A stretch of DNA of 64,000 nucleotides. It comes from Prochlorococcus sp. AG-402-B19. Lineage in GTDB: Bacteria > Cyanobacteriota > Cyanobacteriia > PCC-6307 > Cyanobiaceae. The position numbers were made by a program, and so were the translations under genes. Numbering within the stretch: position 1 is the first letter of the stretch; every line of letters begins with the position of its first letter. Positions 19,994 through 29,216 of the stretch are shown piece after piece. The stretch is from positions 94,266-158,265 of the forward strand of contig QCHM01000001.1 of assembly GCA_003279615.1 (NCBI GenBank), given 5' to 3'. Below the pieces are notes generated by a model, which saw only the letters and a program-made list of their open reading frames with translations, had not been told where the DNA came from and ran no database searches.

Positions 19994-20359
19994 GTGGCAC
20001 GGATTGCAGGCATCGATATACCTCGCGAAAAGCGAGTAGAAGTTGCCTTAACTTACATCTATGGTATTGGTTTAACCAGAGCCCAAATTATCCTTGAAAA
20101 ATCAGGAGTTAATCCTGATATTCGTGTAAAGGATTTAGAAGATAGTGATGTTCAGAAGCTTAGAGCTGTTACTGAAGAATTCACACTTGAAGGAGATTTG
20201 AGACGCCAGGAAGGAATGGCACTGAAACGACTTCAAGATATTGGATGTGTCCGTGGACGTAGGCACAGGATGAGTTTGCCGGTCCGAGGACAACGAACTA
20301 GGACAAATGCTCGCACTCGAAGGGGATCGAGAAAAACTGTTGCAGGAAGAAAGAAATAA
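19994..20359 (+). CDS. rpsM: 30S ribosomal protein S13
   Basis: 121 residues starting at GTG 19994 ([20 protein letters not shown]), ending [19 protein letters not shown]. No ATG upstream fits the family N-terminus. Confidence 0.98.
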   Translation: MARIAGIDIPREKRVEVALTYIYGIGLTRAQIILEKSGVNPDIRVKDLEDSDVQKLRAVTEEFTLEGDLRRQEGMALKRLQDIGCVRGRRHRMSLPVRGQRTRTNARTRRGSRKTVAGRKK

Positions 20360-20423
20360 TTTCTTAAGTATCCTGTTACCACTTGGTAAATTTCTAAATC
20401 TTTTTTAAATAAGGCACAGCCTA

Positions 20424-20816
20424 ATGGCTACAACCTCAAAGAAATCCGGTTCTAAGAAGACAAAGCGCAACGTTCCAAATGGAGTTGTGCATATTCAAAG
20501 TACCTTCAATAACACCATTGTTTCTATTACTGACACTTCTGGTGAAGTTATCTCCTGGTCATCGGCCGGTGCAAGTGGATTTAAAGGGGCTCGAAAGGGC
20601 ACCCCTTTTGCCGCTCAAACTGCTGCTGAAGTTGCGGCTAGAAGAGCCTTAGAACAAGGCATGCGTCAAATCGAGGTTCTTGTAAGAGGACCTGGATCTG
20701 GTCGTGAAACCGCAATAAGAGCGTTGCAAGTAGCTGGTCTTGAAATTACTTTGATTAGAGATGTCACACCTCTTCCTCATAACGGTTGTAGGAGGCCTAA
20801 ACGCAGACGCGTTTAA
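20424..20816 (+). CDS. rpsK: 30S ribosomal protein S11
   Basis: 130 residues with [19 protein letters not shown] and the end [19 protein letters not shown], the normal form. It lies between rpsM and rpoA. Confidence 0.98.
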   Translation: MATTSKKSGSKKTKRNVPNGVVHIQSTFNNTIVSITDTSGEVISWSSAGASGFKGARKGTPFAAQTAAEVAARRALEQGMRQIEVLVRGPGSGRETAIRALQVAGLEITLIRDVTPLPHNGCRRPKRRRV

Positions 20817-20867
20817 ATTCTATTCACTTAAGTGAAATTTTCTTTTCTTTCCACATCGCATTAGACC

Positions 20868-21806
20868 GTGTTGCAATACCAGATCGACAGGATCGACCAT
20901 CAAGTTTCTACTGATCGTTCCCAAACAGGCGTTTTCCTAATTGGACCTCTTGAAAGAGGTCAGGCAACAACTTTGGGTAATTCCCTACGCAGAGTATTAA
21001 TGGGAGGACTTGAGGGCAGCGCAGTTACTGCTGTCAGAATTGCTGGAGTTAATCATGAATATGCAACCATTCCTGGAGTAAGAGAAGATGTTTTGGATAT
21101 TCTTCTGAATTGCAAACAAATCTCAGTTGACAGTCGCAGTCAAGACCTTGAGATAGGAAGACTTGTTGTTACAGGACCTGCTGAGGTTAAAGCAAAGGAT
21201 ATTCAATTTTCATCCCAAGTTGAAGTTGTTGATGGTGATCGTCCAATTGCTACAGTTCATGATGGTCACAACTTAGAATTGGAATTACATGTAGAAAGAG
21301 GGATCGGTTATAGACCAGTTGATAGAAGAAACGAAGAAACAAGTGCTATTGATTTACTTCAAATAGATGCTGTATTTATGCCTATAACCAGGGTGAATTT
21401 TACTATTGATGAAACGGCTGTAGCGGAGGGTGGCTCTACCAGAGAAAGATTAAAAATGGAGCTTGTAACTGATGGATCTACCTCTCCAGATGATGCATTG
21501 GCTGAAGCTGCAAATCAATTGATCGAACTTTTTCAGCCCCTCGCTACTGTCTCTATGGTAGAGGAGATTCCTGAGGAGCCAGAGCCTGCAGCAGAGGCCC
21601 AAATACCCCTCGAAGAGTTAAACTTGTCAGTAAGAGCTTACAATTGCCTTAAGCGAGCCCAAGTGAATTCTGTTTCAGACTTGATGGGTTTCAGTTATGA
21701 GGATTTGTTGGAAATTAAGAACTTCGGTTCTAAATCTGCTGATGAAGTTATTGAAGCTCTAGAGAGAATAGGAATTTCTATCCCTCAAAGTAGAACTTCT
21801 GCATGA
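20868..21806 (+). CDS. rpoA: RNA polymerase alpha subunit
   Basis: 312 residues from GTG 20868. The N-terminal dimerisation domain contains [20 protein letters not shown]. An acidic linker ([16 protein letters not shown]) leads to the C-terminal domain with [21 protein letters not shown] and ELL-like [18 protein letters not shown], which contacts promoters and activators. Confidence 0.98.
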   Translation: MLQYQIDRIDHQVSTDRSQTGVFLIGPLERGQATTLGNSLRRVLMGGLEGSAVTAVRIAGVNHEYATIPGVREDVLDILLNCKQISVDSRSQDLEIGRLVVTGPAEVKAKDIQFSSQVEVVDGDRPIATVHDGHNLELELHVERGIGYRPVDRRNEETSAIDLLQIDAVFMPITRVNFTIDETAVAEGGSTRERLKMELVTDGSTSPDDALAEAANQLIELFQPLATVSMVEEIPEEPEPAAEAQIPLEELNLSVRAYNCLKRAQVNSVSDLMGFSYEDLLEIKNFGSKSADEVIEALERIGISIPQSRTSA

Positions 21807-21845
21807 CTTTCGGTTTTATTACTACAACATTTCACAGCTAATACA

Positions 21846-22196
21846 ATGCGTCATCAACGTCGAATAGCACAATTAAGTCGTCCTGCTGACCAAAGGAAAG
21901 CACTTCTAAGAGGTTTAACTACTCAATTAATTCGTGAAGGTAGAGTTACAACAACCAAAGCTAGAGCAAAAGCTTTGAGAGATGAAACTGAGAGAATGAT
22001 TACCTTAGCTAAGGATGGCAGTCTTTCTTCAAGAAGAAGAGCTATTGGATATGTATACGATAAGCAGTTGGTTCATGCTCTTTTTGAAAAGGCCCAAGAG
22101 AGATATGGAGATCGTCAAGGAGGTTATACGAGAATTGTTAGAACCACCCCACGTCGTGGTGATAATTCTGAAATGGCCATTGTTGAGCTTGTTTAG
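21846..22196 (+). CDS. rplQ: 50S ribosomal protein L17
   Basis: 116 residues, with the signature [20 protein letters not shown] and [17 protein letters not shown] at the end. Normal position after rpoA. Confidence 0.98.
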   Translation: MRHQRRIAQLSRPADQRKALLRGLTTQLIREGRVTTTKARAKALRDETERMITLAKDGSLSSRRRAIGYVYDKQLVHALFEKAQERYGDRQGGYTRIVRTTPRRGDNSEMAIVELV

Positions 22197-22259
22197 AATA
22201 TTAATTTTTTAGATTGAATTTTTATATCTTTTTTAACTAATTTATTTTTTATATTCAAT

Positions 22260-23102
22260 TTGATTAAAAGAATTGCATTAGTTATTCAATATGATGGCTC
22301 AGGTTATAAGGGTTGGCAAAACCAAAAAAATTTCAGAACTATTCAAGGAACCATAGAAGAGAAAATTGCAGAACTTGACCCAATTAGACCTGTCAAAGTA
22401 ATAGCAGCAGGCAGGACTGATTCAGGAGTTCATGCTTCTGGGCAGGTTGTCCATTTTGATTGCACTGGCCCAATCCCTATTAATAAATGGACATCAGCCT
22501 TAAATGGTAGGCTGCCAGCATCTATAAAAGTACTTGAAGCTGTTGAAGTATCAATTGATTGGCATGCTTGCTATTCTGCCAAATATAGAAGATATAGATA
22601 TTCTATATTTAATGGTTCATATCCCAATCTGTTTCTTCAAAATATTAGTTGGCACAAGTATAGAGTTCGACTAGATATTGATTTAATGAGGGATGCTTTG
22701 AATGATTTGCTAGGTTTACATGATTTTGCAGCGTTTCAAAAAGCAGGAAGTAATAGGCCTAATTCATTGACAACCGTGCAAGAAGTTTCTATTTGTCGTG
22801 ATGGGGATATCGTTACAGCTGAAATTCAGGCCAGCGGCTTTTTGTATGGGATGGTGAGACTTTTGATGGGTCAACTAGTCGCTGTTGGTGAGAAACGACT
22901 TTCTATTGAAGACTTTAAATTTAGATGGAGAAAGGGTTTGCGCTCTGAGGTTAAGGAGGCTGCTCCACCTCATGGCCTTTGTTTGATTAGAGTTGGCTAT
23001 GGGGAGAAAATTTTTTCAAAAGAGAAAAGTTTTGACACTTTTCCCAGCTTTTCACTGCCAATGTTTGAATCTTCAAAAATATCAAAAGATTTACAAGATT
23101 AA
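22260..23102 (+). CDS. truA: tRNA pseudouridine synthase A
   Basis: 280 residues starting at TTG 22260 ([19 protein letters not shown]). The catalytic aspartate is in [18 protein letters not shown], and FMYG-like [12 protein letters not shown] follows. It modifies U38-40 of tRNA anticodon arms. About 20 extra residues at the C-terminus are Ser/Lys-rich. Confidence 0.96.
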   Translation: MIKRIALVIQYDGSGYKGWQNQKNFRTIQGTIEEKIAELDPIRPVKVIAAGRTDSGVHASGQVVHFDCTGPIPINKWTSALNGRLPASIKVLEAVEVSIDWHACYSAKYRRYRYSIFNGSYPNLFLQNISWHKYRVRLDIDLMRDALNDLLGLHDFAAFQKAGSNRPNSLTTVQEVSICRDGDIVTAEIQASGFLYGMVRLLMGQLVAVGEKRLSIEDFKFRWRKGLRSEVKEAAPPHGLCLIRVGYGEKIFSKEKSFDTFPSFSLPMFESSKISKDLQD

Positions 23103-23291
23103 TAAACTGATACTTGGGATTTTATTAAATCAGTAATTTAAATTTTATGGGTAAAAAAAGGCCAGTTTTCAGCCATCAAAGTGTAGAATTATTTTTCTGA
23201 AGAATCAGATCAATTATTTGACTTGATAACTTCCTAAAACAGCATTATTAAAAAGATAGTGCTTATTCAGTGTTAAAGGTGTTTAGGAGAA

Positions 23292-23744
23292 ATGAACAAG
23301 ACATCAGTTCCATCACCGGATTCAATTGATCGCCAGTGGTTTCTAGTGGATGCAGAGAATCAGACTCTTGGTAGATTAGCAACTGAAGTTGCTAGTGTTC
23401 TTAGGGGTAAGACAAAGCCAAATTTCACCCCTCATTTAGATACCGGTGATTTTGTGATTGTCGTAAATGCAGAAAAGATCAAAGTAACTGGCAAAAAACC
23501 TGATCAAAAACTTTATCGAAGACACTCTGGACGTCCTGGAGGAATGAAAGTAGAAACCTTTAAGGCCCTACAATCAAGAATTCCAGAGAGAATAGTTGAA
23601 AAGGCAATAAAAGGAATGCTTCCTCATACAAGGTTAGGGAGACAATTATTTACTAAACTCAAAGTATATAAAGGTTCTGAGCACCCTCATTCAGCACAGG
23701 AGCCTAAACTACTCAATTTAAATTCTGAAACTGTTGCCAAATGA
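23292..23744 (+). CDS. rplM: 50S ribosomal protein L13
   Basis: 150 residues, with [20 protein letters not shown] and the [19 protein letters not shown] region. A 189-base gap before it is the widest in this part, so a separate promoter is possible. It overlaps rpsI by 4 bases. Confidence 0.97.
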   Translation: MNKTSVPSPDSIDRQWFLVDAENQTLGRLATEVASVLRGKTKPNFTPHLDTGDFVIVVNAEKIKVTGKKPDQKLYRRHSGRPGGMKVETFKALQSRIPERIVEKAIKGMLPHTRLGRQLFTKLKVYKGSEHPHSAQEPKLLNLNSETVAK

Positions 23745-24148
23745 CTAGTTCCTCAAGCAAAGTTGTTTACTGGGGAACTGGTAGACGAAAGACTTCAGTA
23801 GCCAGGGTGAGATTAACTCCTGGCAAAGGTGAAATTGTTATCAATGGTCGCCCTGGAGATCATTATTTGAATTTCAATCCAGCTTATATATCTGCTGTTA
23901 AAGCTCCATTGAATACACTAGGCTTGAGTGATTCTTATGATGTTTTAGTTAATGTATACGGTGGAGGTTTGACTGGTCAGTCTGATGCTATAAAGCAGGG
24001 CGCTGCTAGAGCTTTATGTGACCTATCTCTTGATAATCGCAAGCCCCTGAAAGTAGAGGGCCATCTTAGTCGTGATCCCAGAGCAAAAGAGAGGCGTAAA
24101 TATGGCCTTAAAAAAGCTCGTAAAGCTCCCCAATTCTCAAAGAGATAA
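23741..24148 (+). CDS. rpsI: 30S ribosomal protein S9
   Basis: 135 residues, with [19 protein letters not shown] and the C-terminal end [15 protein letters not shown] whose last Arg reaches the P-site tRNA. Translationally coupled to rplM. Confidence 0.98.
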   Translation: MTSSSSKVVYWGTGRRKTSVARVRLTPGKGEIVINGRPGDHYLNFNPAYISAVKAPLNTLGLSDSYDVLVNVYGGGLTGQSDAIKQGAARALCDLSLDNRKPLKVEGHLSRDPRAKERRKYGLKKARKAPQFSKR

Positions 24149-24184
24149 TTTCAATTTTCACATTAAATCATTTTCTTTTTTACC

Positions 24185-24445
24185 ATGCCTAAATCAGATA
24201 TACATCCAACTTGGTATCCAGAAGCAAAAGTTATTTGTAATGGTGAAGTTGTAATGACAACAGGTTCTACGCAACCTGAAATTCAAGTCGATGTTTGGAG
24301 TGGAAATCATCCTTTCTTTACAGGAACCCAGAAGATTCTAGACACAGAAGGAAGAGTCGATAGATTTATGCGTAAATATGGCATGGCTTCATCTGATTCA
24401 AGTGACCAAAAAAATAAATCACCAGAAGAAAAAAAAGAAAGTTGA
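24185..24445 (+). CDS. rpmE: 50S ribosomal protein L31, zinc-ligand-poor form
   Basis: 86 residues, MPKSDIHPTWYPEAKVICNG. Typical zinc L31 has four cysteines; here only one remains (VICNG), and the second pair (usually CSKC) reads WSGN. The GRVDRFMRKYG signature is intact. About 18 polar residues extend the C-terminus. This is the C-minus, probably zinc-independent type. It is the last r-protein of the superoperon. Confidence 0.95.
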   Translation: MPKSDIHPTWYPEAKVICNGEVVMTTGSTQPEIQVDVWSGNHPFFTGTQKILDTEGRVDRFMRKYGMASSDSSDQKNKSPEEKKES

Positions 24446-24480
24446 CACTTTTTGATTTGAAGATTTAGGGGAAAAAAAGA

Positions 24481-25578
24481 ATGGATTCTTCTACCCTAAT
24501 AAAACGTTTAGAAACAGCTAAAAGTAGTTTTCAAAATTTGGAGTTGCAACTTGCTGATCCAGATGTTGCATCAGATCCCAAACAATTAGAGAAAATTTCT
24601 AGGGAGAGATCACGTCTAGAACCTCTAGTTCATGATTATTTGGAACTACTGACGATAGAAAAAGAATGTACTGAAGCTAAAAATCTAGTTAAAGAGAGCA
24701 GGGATGACAAAGAAATGGAACTTCTAGCTAGAGAAGAGCTTGAAAATCTTGAATTTTCAAAAGATAAATTAATTCAGAAATTGACTTTAGCTCTTTTACC
24801 AAAAGATCCCAGAGATGAAAGAAGTGTAATGCTTGAGATTAGAGCAGGCGCAGGAGGAAGTGAAGCCTGTTTATGGGCTGGTGACTTGGCACGAATGTAT
24901 GAGAGATATGGACAAAAATTAGGGTGGAATGTAAAACCTATAAGTTCAACTGAAGCTGATGTAGGTGGTTTTCGCGAAATGATTCTTTCAGTGAAAGGTG
25001 AATCTGTTTATAGCCAATTAAAATTTGAAGCAGGTGTTCATAGAGTTCAAAGAGTTCCTTCTACTGAATCTCAAGGACGAGTTCATACATCTACGGCAAC
25101 TGTTGCCGTTATGCCTGAGGCTGATCCAGTTGAGGTAAAAATAGAATCAACTGACTTAGAAATTAGTACAGCTAGATCAGGGGGAGCTGGTGGGCAAAAT
25201 GTTAATAAAGTAGAAACAGCTATAGATTTATTTCATAAGCCCTCAGGTATACGAGTTTTCTGTACTCAGGAGCGTTCTCAATTGCAAAATAGAGAGAGGG
25301 CAATGGAGATTTTAAGAGCAAAATTATTAGAATTAGAAATAGCAGAGGCCAATGCAAAAGAAAGATCGGCTCGATTGTCTCAGGTTGGGACAGGCGATAG
25401 AAGTGAAAAGATACGAACATATAACTATAAAGATAATAGAACCACTGATCATCGATTAGGAATTAATTTTCCTCTTGAACAAGTGCTAGCAGGTCAATTG
25501 GAAGATGTAATTGGTGCATGTATTGCAGAAGAGCAAAAAAGGCAAATGGAAGAATTGAGTAATCAATCTGAAAATTAA
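24481..25578 (+). CDS. prfA: Peptide chain release factor 1
   Basis: 365 residues. The GGQ motif is in [19 protein letters not shown], and the codon-recognition region is [20 protein letters not shown]. It terminates at UAA and UAG. It ends 5 bases from the convergent HNH gene. Confidence 0.98.
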   Translation: MDSSTLIKRLETAKSSFQNLELQLADPDVASDPKQLEKISRERSRLEPLVHDYLELLTIEKECTEAKNLVKESRDDKEMELLAREELENLEFSKDKLIQKLTLALLPKDPRDERSVMLEIRAGAGGSEACLWAGDLARMYERYGQKLGWNVKPISSTEADVGGFREMILSVKGESVYSQLKFEAGVHRVQRVPSTESQGRVHTSTATVAVMPEADPVEVKIESTDLEISTARSGGAGGQNVNKVETAIDLFHKPSGIRVFCTQERSQLQNRERAMEILRAKLLELEIAEANAKERSARLSQVGTGDRSEKIRTYNYKDNRTTDHRLGINFPLEQVLAGQLEDVIGACIAEEQKRQMEELSNQSEN

Positions 25579-25583
25579 ATCAA

Positions 25584-26090
25584 CTAAGATGCCCAACCAA
25601 TTACATATTTGCCCCATTCCTTATGGCGACCTGAATGAATTTGTTTTGTGGTTTCAAAACTCATATTATTTAAGGGTTTATAGGGTTTGCTTCTTAATGG
25701 CATTTTTGCCTCTTCAGGAGTTCTACTACCTTTCATTACATTGCATTGAAGACAAGCAGTAATTACATTTTCCCAATTGTCTGTTCCCCCTCTGCTGCGC
25801 GGTAAGACATGATCAATTGAAAGTTTTCTATTTTTCAGACCACAATATTGACAACAATTATTATCTCTTTGAAATATATTTTTTCTACTTAGAGGTATAT
25901 CACGATATGGCACTCTAATAAACTGTCTTAATCTTATTACCGTAGGGGCTTTGAAATCTTGCCTAATATTGTGATCAAAGTCTTCTTCAAGGCTTTCAGC
26001 CTTGCCTTTAAGCATTAAAACAGTCGCGCGACGCCAAGAAGTGATGTTCAATGGCTCATAGGATGCATTCAAAACAAGAACTTGACCCAT
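25584..26090 (-). CDS. HNH endonuclease family protein
   Basis: 168 residues from ATG 26090 (MGQVLVLNASYEPLNITSWR), the usual start of this family; an ATG at 26114 would add eight residues. The HNH domain runs over roughly residues 85-140: CQYCG zinc pair, LSIDHVLPRSRGGTDNWEN with the catalytic His, and CLQCNVMKGSRTPEEA. Members occur singly in most cyanobacteria; the biological target is unknown. No methyltransferase or restriction partner is adjacent, so it is unlikely to be a restriction enzyme. Confidence 0.85.
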   Translation of the reverse strand: MGQVLVLNASYEPLNITSWRRATVLMLKGKAESLEEDFDHNIRQDFKAPTVIRLRQFIRVPYRDIPLSRKNIFQRDNNCCQYCGLKNRKLSIDHVLPRSRGGTDNWENVITACLQCNVMKGSRTPEEAKMPLRSKPYKPLNNMSFETTKQIHSGRHKEWGKYVIGWAS

Positions 26091-26163
26091 GCAAACAAGC
26101 CATTTAAGCGGCATGCTAGTGGTATTACATCCTTGATGCAGTTTCCCTTATTACATTGATTGC

Positions 26164-27372
26164 ATGCGAAGTATGTCAAAGATCAATAGGACTGAAAAAT
26201 TTGCCACTTTTGGTGGGAACACCAAAAATGTAATTGCCTCTGACCCTTGTAGTCGTGCATGGGTGGAGGTTGATTCGAAAGCGATTGAAAATAACGCAAG
26301 GGTCTTGAAAAACTTTATTGGTGAAGAGTGTTTGCTAATGGCGGTTGTAAAAGCTGATGGATATGGACATGGTGCAGAGACTGTCGCAAGAGCTGCTTTA
26401 ATTGGAGGTGCTAATAGTCTTGGTGTAGCAACTTTAGAAGAGGGTATTCAATTAAGAAATGCTGGTTTGATGTGTCAAATATTAATTCTTGGAAATCTTA
26501 TAAATTCAGAAGAACTTTATGCCTCTTTTTGTTGGGATCTTATTCCTACGATTAGTAGAATTCGTGAGGCAATTATTTGTAATAATATTGCTAAAAAAAA
26601 TCATAAAAAATTTGTTATTCACTTAAAAATTGATACAGGAATGACGAGACTTGGATGTGATTGTAAGGAAGCAAAAGAATTGATTAATAAAATTGATTCT
26701 TTAGAAAACATATCGTTAAAAGGTATATATAGTCATTTGGCAATTGCTGATTCAGATAAAAGGGAAAATACTCATAAAAACTTTACCCAGATTCAATTAA
26801 ATAGATTTCAAAAGGTTTTAAATGATTTAGGTAAAAGGAACAAATCTATATGCAGACACTTAGCAAATTCTGCAGGCACACTATCAAGCAGTTGTCTTCA
26901 TTTTGATATGGTTCGGGTAGGCCTGAGTTTGTATGGTTATTTTCCTGTAAATGATTATGAGCATGATTTAAACCTTACGCCTGCTTTGAAAGTTAAGGCA
27001 AGAGTTACTTTGATTAGGAATGTGGAAAAAGGAATTGGGGTTGGGTATGGACATTTTTTTAAAACCCAAAGAAGAAGCAAGCTTGCTGTAGTTGCTATTG
27101 GTTATGCTGATGGAGTAAGCAGATCTCTTTCAGGAAAAATATCAGCTTCAATAGATGGAGTTTTAGTGCCTCAAGTAGGAGCAATTGCAATGGATCAAAT
27201 GGTTTTTGACATTACTGATAAACCAGATATAAAGATTGGTCAAGTGTTAACACTTCTTGGAAAGGATGGTGATGTTTTTATTTCTCCACAGAATTGGTGT
27301 GATTTGTCTGGATCAATTCCTTGGGAAGTTCTTTGCAGTTTTAGAAATCGACTTCCTAGAGTTGTCACTTAA
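26164..27372 (+). CDS. alr: Alanine racemase
   Basis: 402 residues. The PLP lysine is K63 in VVKADGYGHGAE, and the C-terminal catalytic Tyr region is GIGVGYGHFFK with AIGYADGVSRSLSG after it. It supplies D-alanine for peptidoglycan. About 25 residues precede the fold. It is divergent from the HNH gene with about 73 bases between starts. Confidence 0.96.
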   Translation: MRSMSKINRTEKFATFGGNTKNVIASDPCSRAWVEVDSKAIENNARVLKNFIGEECLLMAVVKADGYGHGAETVARAALIGGANSLGVATLEEGIQLRNAGLMCQILILGNLINSEELYASFCWDLIPTISRIREAIICNNIAKKNHKKFVIHLKIDTGMTRLGCDCKEAKELINKIDSLENISLKGIYSHLAIADSDKRENTHKNFTQIQLNRFQKVLNDLGKRNKSICRHLANSAGTLSSSCLHFDMVRVGLSLYGYFPVNDYEHDLNLTPALKVKARVTLIRNVEKGIGVGYGHFFKTQRRSKLAVVAIGYADGVSRSLSGKISASIDGVLVPQVGAIAMDQMVFDITDKPDIKIGQVLTLLGKDGDVFISPQNWCDLSGSIPWEVLCSFRNRLPRVVT

Positions 27373-27432
27373 CATTTTAAGAGGAGCACAATCTAATTTT
27401 TTTGAGCTGTGACTTGATATGGTATTGATCAT

Positions 27433-27521
27433 GGAGAGGTGGCTGAGTGGTTGAAAGCGGCTCCCTGCTAAGGAGTTACAGGAGGTAACTTCTGTCGAGG
27501 GTTCGAATCCCTCCCTCTCCG
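27433..27521 (+). tRNA. tRNA-Ser (anticodon GCT)
   Basis: An 89-base class II tRNA. The acceptor GGAGAGG pairs with CCTCTCC and G is the discriminator. The anticodon stem GCTCC/GGAGT encloses CTGCTAA (anticodon GCT). A long variable arm (ACAGGAGGTAACTTCTGT) precedes the T arm GAGGGTTCGAATCCCTC. CCA is not encoded. Confidence 0.96.
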
Positions 27522-27628
27522 TTCTTATTTATTGCAAAAGATCTTTATAGATTTAAAAGAAAAGAAAATCTATTGCATTACTTCATTTCAACTATCCAAT
27601 ATTTTTAGAATCATTGTGATCTGGGTGC

Positions 27629-28303
27629 TTGAATAGGCAAAATTTTGGATTTAAAGTGCAAGAGAAAACAGCTCAAGCAGATAAGAAAGCTGCAGCCGAG
27701 AAGAAAGCTGCAGCAGAGAAGAAAGCTTTAGCAGATAAGAAAGCTTTAGCAGAGAAGAAAGCTGCAGCAGATAAGAAAGCTTTAGCAGATAAGAAAGCTG
27801 CAGCAGAGAAGAAAGCTTTAGCAGAGAAGAAAGCTTTAGCAGAGAAGAAAGCTGCAGCAGATAAGAAAGCTTTAGCAGAGAAGAAAGCTTTAGCAGAGAA
27901 GAAAGCTTTAGCAGATAAGAAAGCTTTAGCAGAGAAGAAAGCTCAATCAGAGAAGAAAGCTAAAGCAGAGAAGAAAGCTAAAGCAGAAAAGAAAGCTGAA
28001 GCAGAGAAGAAAGCTCAAGCCGAGAAGAAAGCTGAAGCAGATAAGAAAGCTGCAGCAGAGAAGAAAGCTTTAGCAGAGAAGAAAGCTCAAGCAGAGAAGA
28101 AAGCCGCATCAGTAACGAAATCTTCAGCAGAGAAGAAAGCTAATTCTCAAAAGCCAATTGATGCTCAACAAAAACGAGATTCAAAAACTGAATTGCTAAC
28201 GGTGTCTGTCTCTTTAAATACAGGGAAGATTGTGGCAATAGCTTCTATAGGTATTTTGGCTTCTGCCATTCTTGTTTCTGCGATGGTTTTTATTGCCGGG
28301 TAA
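27629..28303 (+). CDS. Lys/Ala hexapeptide-repeat protein with C-terminal membrane helix
   Basis: Up to 224 residues. A short N-terminus is followed by about 26 copies of a six-residue unit A-[E/D]-K-K-A-x (residues about 17-172), then a polar linker and one C-terminal hydrophobic helix (KIVAIASIGILASAILVSAM). The repeat should form a long, very basic helix or coiled coil, with the protein tail-anchored or single-pass. The tail motif SVSLNT plus helix resembles the 44-residue protein at 29082. The start is unsure: TTG 27629 or GTG 27656. Function is unknown; membrane tethering of nucleic acid or a TolA-like spacer are only guesses. Confidence 0.7.
   Translation: MNRQNFGFKVQEKTAQADKKAAAEKKAAAEKKALADKKALAEKKAAADKKALADKKAAAEKKALAEKKALAEKKAAADKKALAEKKALAEKKALADKKALAEKKAQSEKKAKAEKKAKAEKKAEAEKKAQAEKKAEADKKAAAEKKALAEKKAQAEKKAASVTKSSAEKKANSQKPIDAQQKRDSKTELLTVSVSLNTGKIVAIASIGILASAILVSAMVFIAG
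27677..28144 (+). repeat. 18-bp coding tandem repeat (about 26 units)
   Basis: GCAGAGAAGAAAGCT plus one variable codon, repeated in frame: 24 good units, then one degenerate unit and one further good unit. Third-position variants (GCC/GCA, GAG/GAA) are few, implying recent expansion or homogenisation. Confidence 0.93.
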
Positions 28304-28394
28304 TTTAATTTCACTAATATCTACGCGAAAGCAGATTTTTTATTCTGACTTTCTGCTATGTTCTCGTACTTATAGTTTTAGAAAAATCTAAGCT

Positions 28395-28958
28395 GTGCTT
28401 AAAGAAAGAATCCAGGAGATTTTAGAGTTCACTAAGAGTGAGTCTCCCTATAGGAAAGCTAATAAAGGTTGGATTAATCAAGATGTATTTTTAGATTTAA
28501 GTCCTTCTAGTGATAGCTTTGTACAAAAAAATGAAGCTGCAAAAATAACCTTATTTTGGCCGCCCATAAATAAATTATTATTTAATATCTTTATAACTAT
28601 AATTATAAGTTCTGTCCTTGTATTTACTTCAGTATCTTTTGCCAAAGGAAGATTTGATTTTAATTTACTTAATACTTCTGTGACTAAAGATATAGTAAAA
28701 GTTGAAGACAATAAGGCTTTAGAGACAAACCAATTAGACGATTTAGGAATTAAAAATACTGAAACTGAAAAAAATCTTCAAACAAATAAATTAGATAAAA
28801 CAAATCAAATAAAAAAAATAGATGATACTCAAATTAATTCCGATAATAAAACAATAGCTCCTGAGATCGATAAACAACAGAGTTTAAGAAAAGATAATGA
28901 AAATAATATAGATATTAAACCCCTAGAAAATAAGAAATCAAAATCAAACTTTATTTGA
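28395..28958 (+). CDS. Uncharacterised single-pass membrane protein
   Basis: 187 residues from GTG 28395. About 60 N-terminal residues, then a hydrophobic helix (LLFNIFITIIISSVLVFTSVSFA, split here as residues roughly 60-82), then about 100 residues very rich in Asn, Lys, Asp, Thr and Gln (for example NKLDKTNQIKKIDDTQINSD). The tail looks disordered and is probably outside the membrane. I do not recognise a family. It lies between the Lys/Ala repeat gene and the 44-residue gene, all on the plus strand. Confidence 0.6.
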   Translation: MLKERIQEILEFTKSESPYRKANKGWINQDVFLDLSPSSDSFVQKNEAAKITLFWPPINKLLFNIFITIIISSVLVFTSVSFAKGRFDFNLLNTSVTKDIVKVEDNKALETNQLDDLGIKNTETEKNLQTNKLDKTNQIKKIDDTQINSDNKTIAPEIDKQQSLRKDNENNIDIKPLENKKSKSNFI

Positions 28959-29081
28959 ACTAATTTTTAAAATAAATAAAGAAACCATGAGTTTTTAATA
29001 AATTGTTTTCTCAAGTAACCTTTCTTTGTTTTTGGGCATAGTTAGATGCTTTAATCAAAGTGATTTTTAGGAGTTCTAAAG

Positions 29082-29216
29082 GTGTCTGAAGCAAAGGGTA
29101 ATCAACTCGCAACAATATCTGTTTACTTAAATACGCCAATAATTGCGGTGCTTTTGGGAGTTGGATTTATTGTGGGTTCTGTTTTATTTGCTGGAATCTT
29201 ACTGATTGCTAAATAG
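29082..29216 (+). CDS. 44-residue membrane protein resembling the repeat-protein tail
   Basis: GTG start, preceded by AGGAG about eight bases upstream. It begins with SEAKGNQLATISVYLNT and continues as one hydrophobic helix ending LLIAK. By eye it aligns without gaps to the C-terminal 36 residues of the Lys/Ala protein with about 12 identities, including SV-x-LNT. Its stop overlaps the end of the convergent beta-lactamase-fold gene by 8 bases. Confidence 0.6.
   Translation: MSEAKGNQLATISVYLNTPIIAVLLGVGFIVGSVLFAGILLIAK

Noticed and set aside
25584..26090. Restriction-modification or homing endonuclease
   Set aside because: No methyltransferase, intron or intein nearby; a conserved stand-alone HNH family.
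27677..28144. CRISPR array
   Set aside because: The repeats are contiguous, in frame, 18 bp and without spacers.
27433..29216. Genomic island inserted at tRNA-Ser
   Set aside because: No integrase, no direct repeat of the tRNA 3' end and only three small genes; adjacency alone is not evidence.
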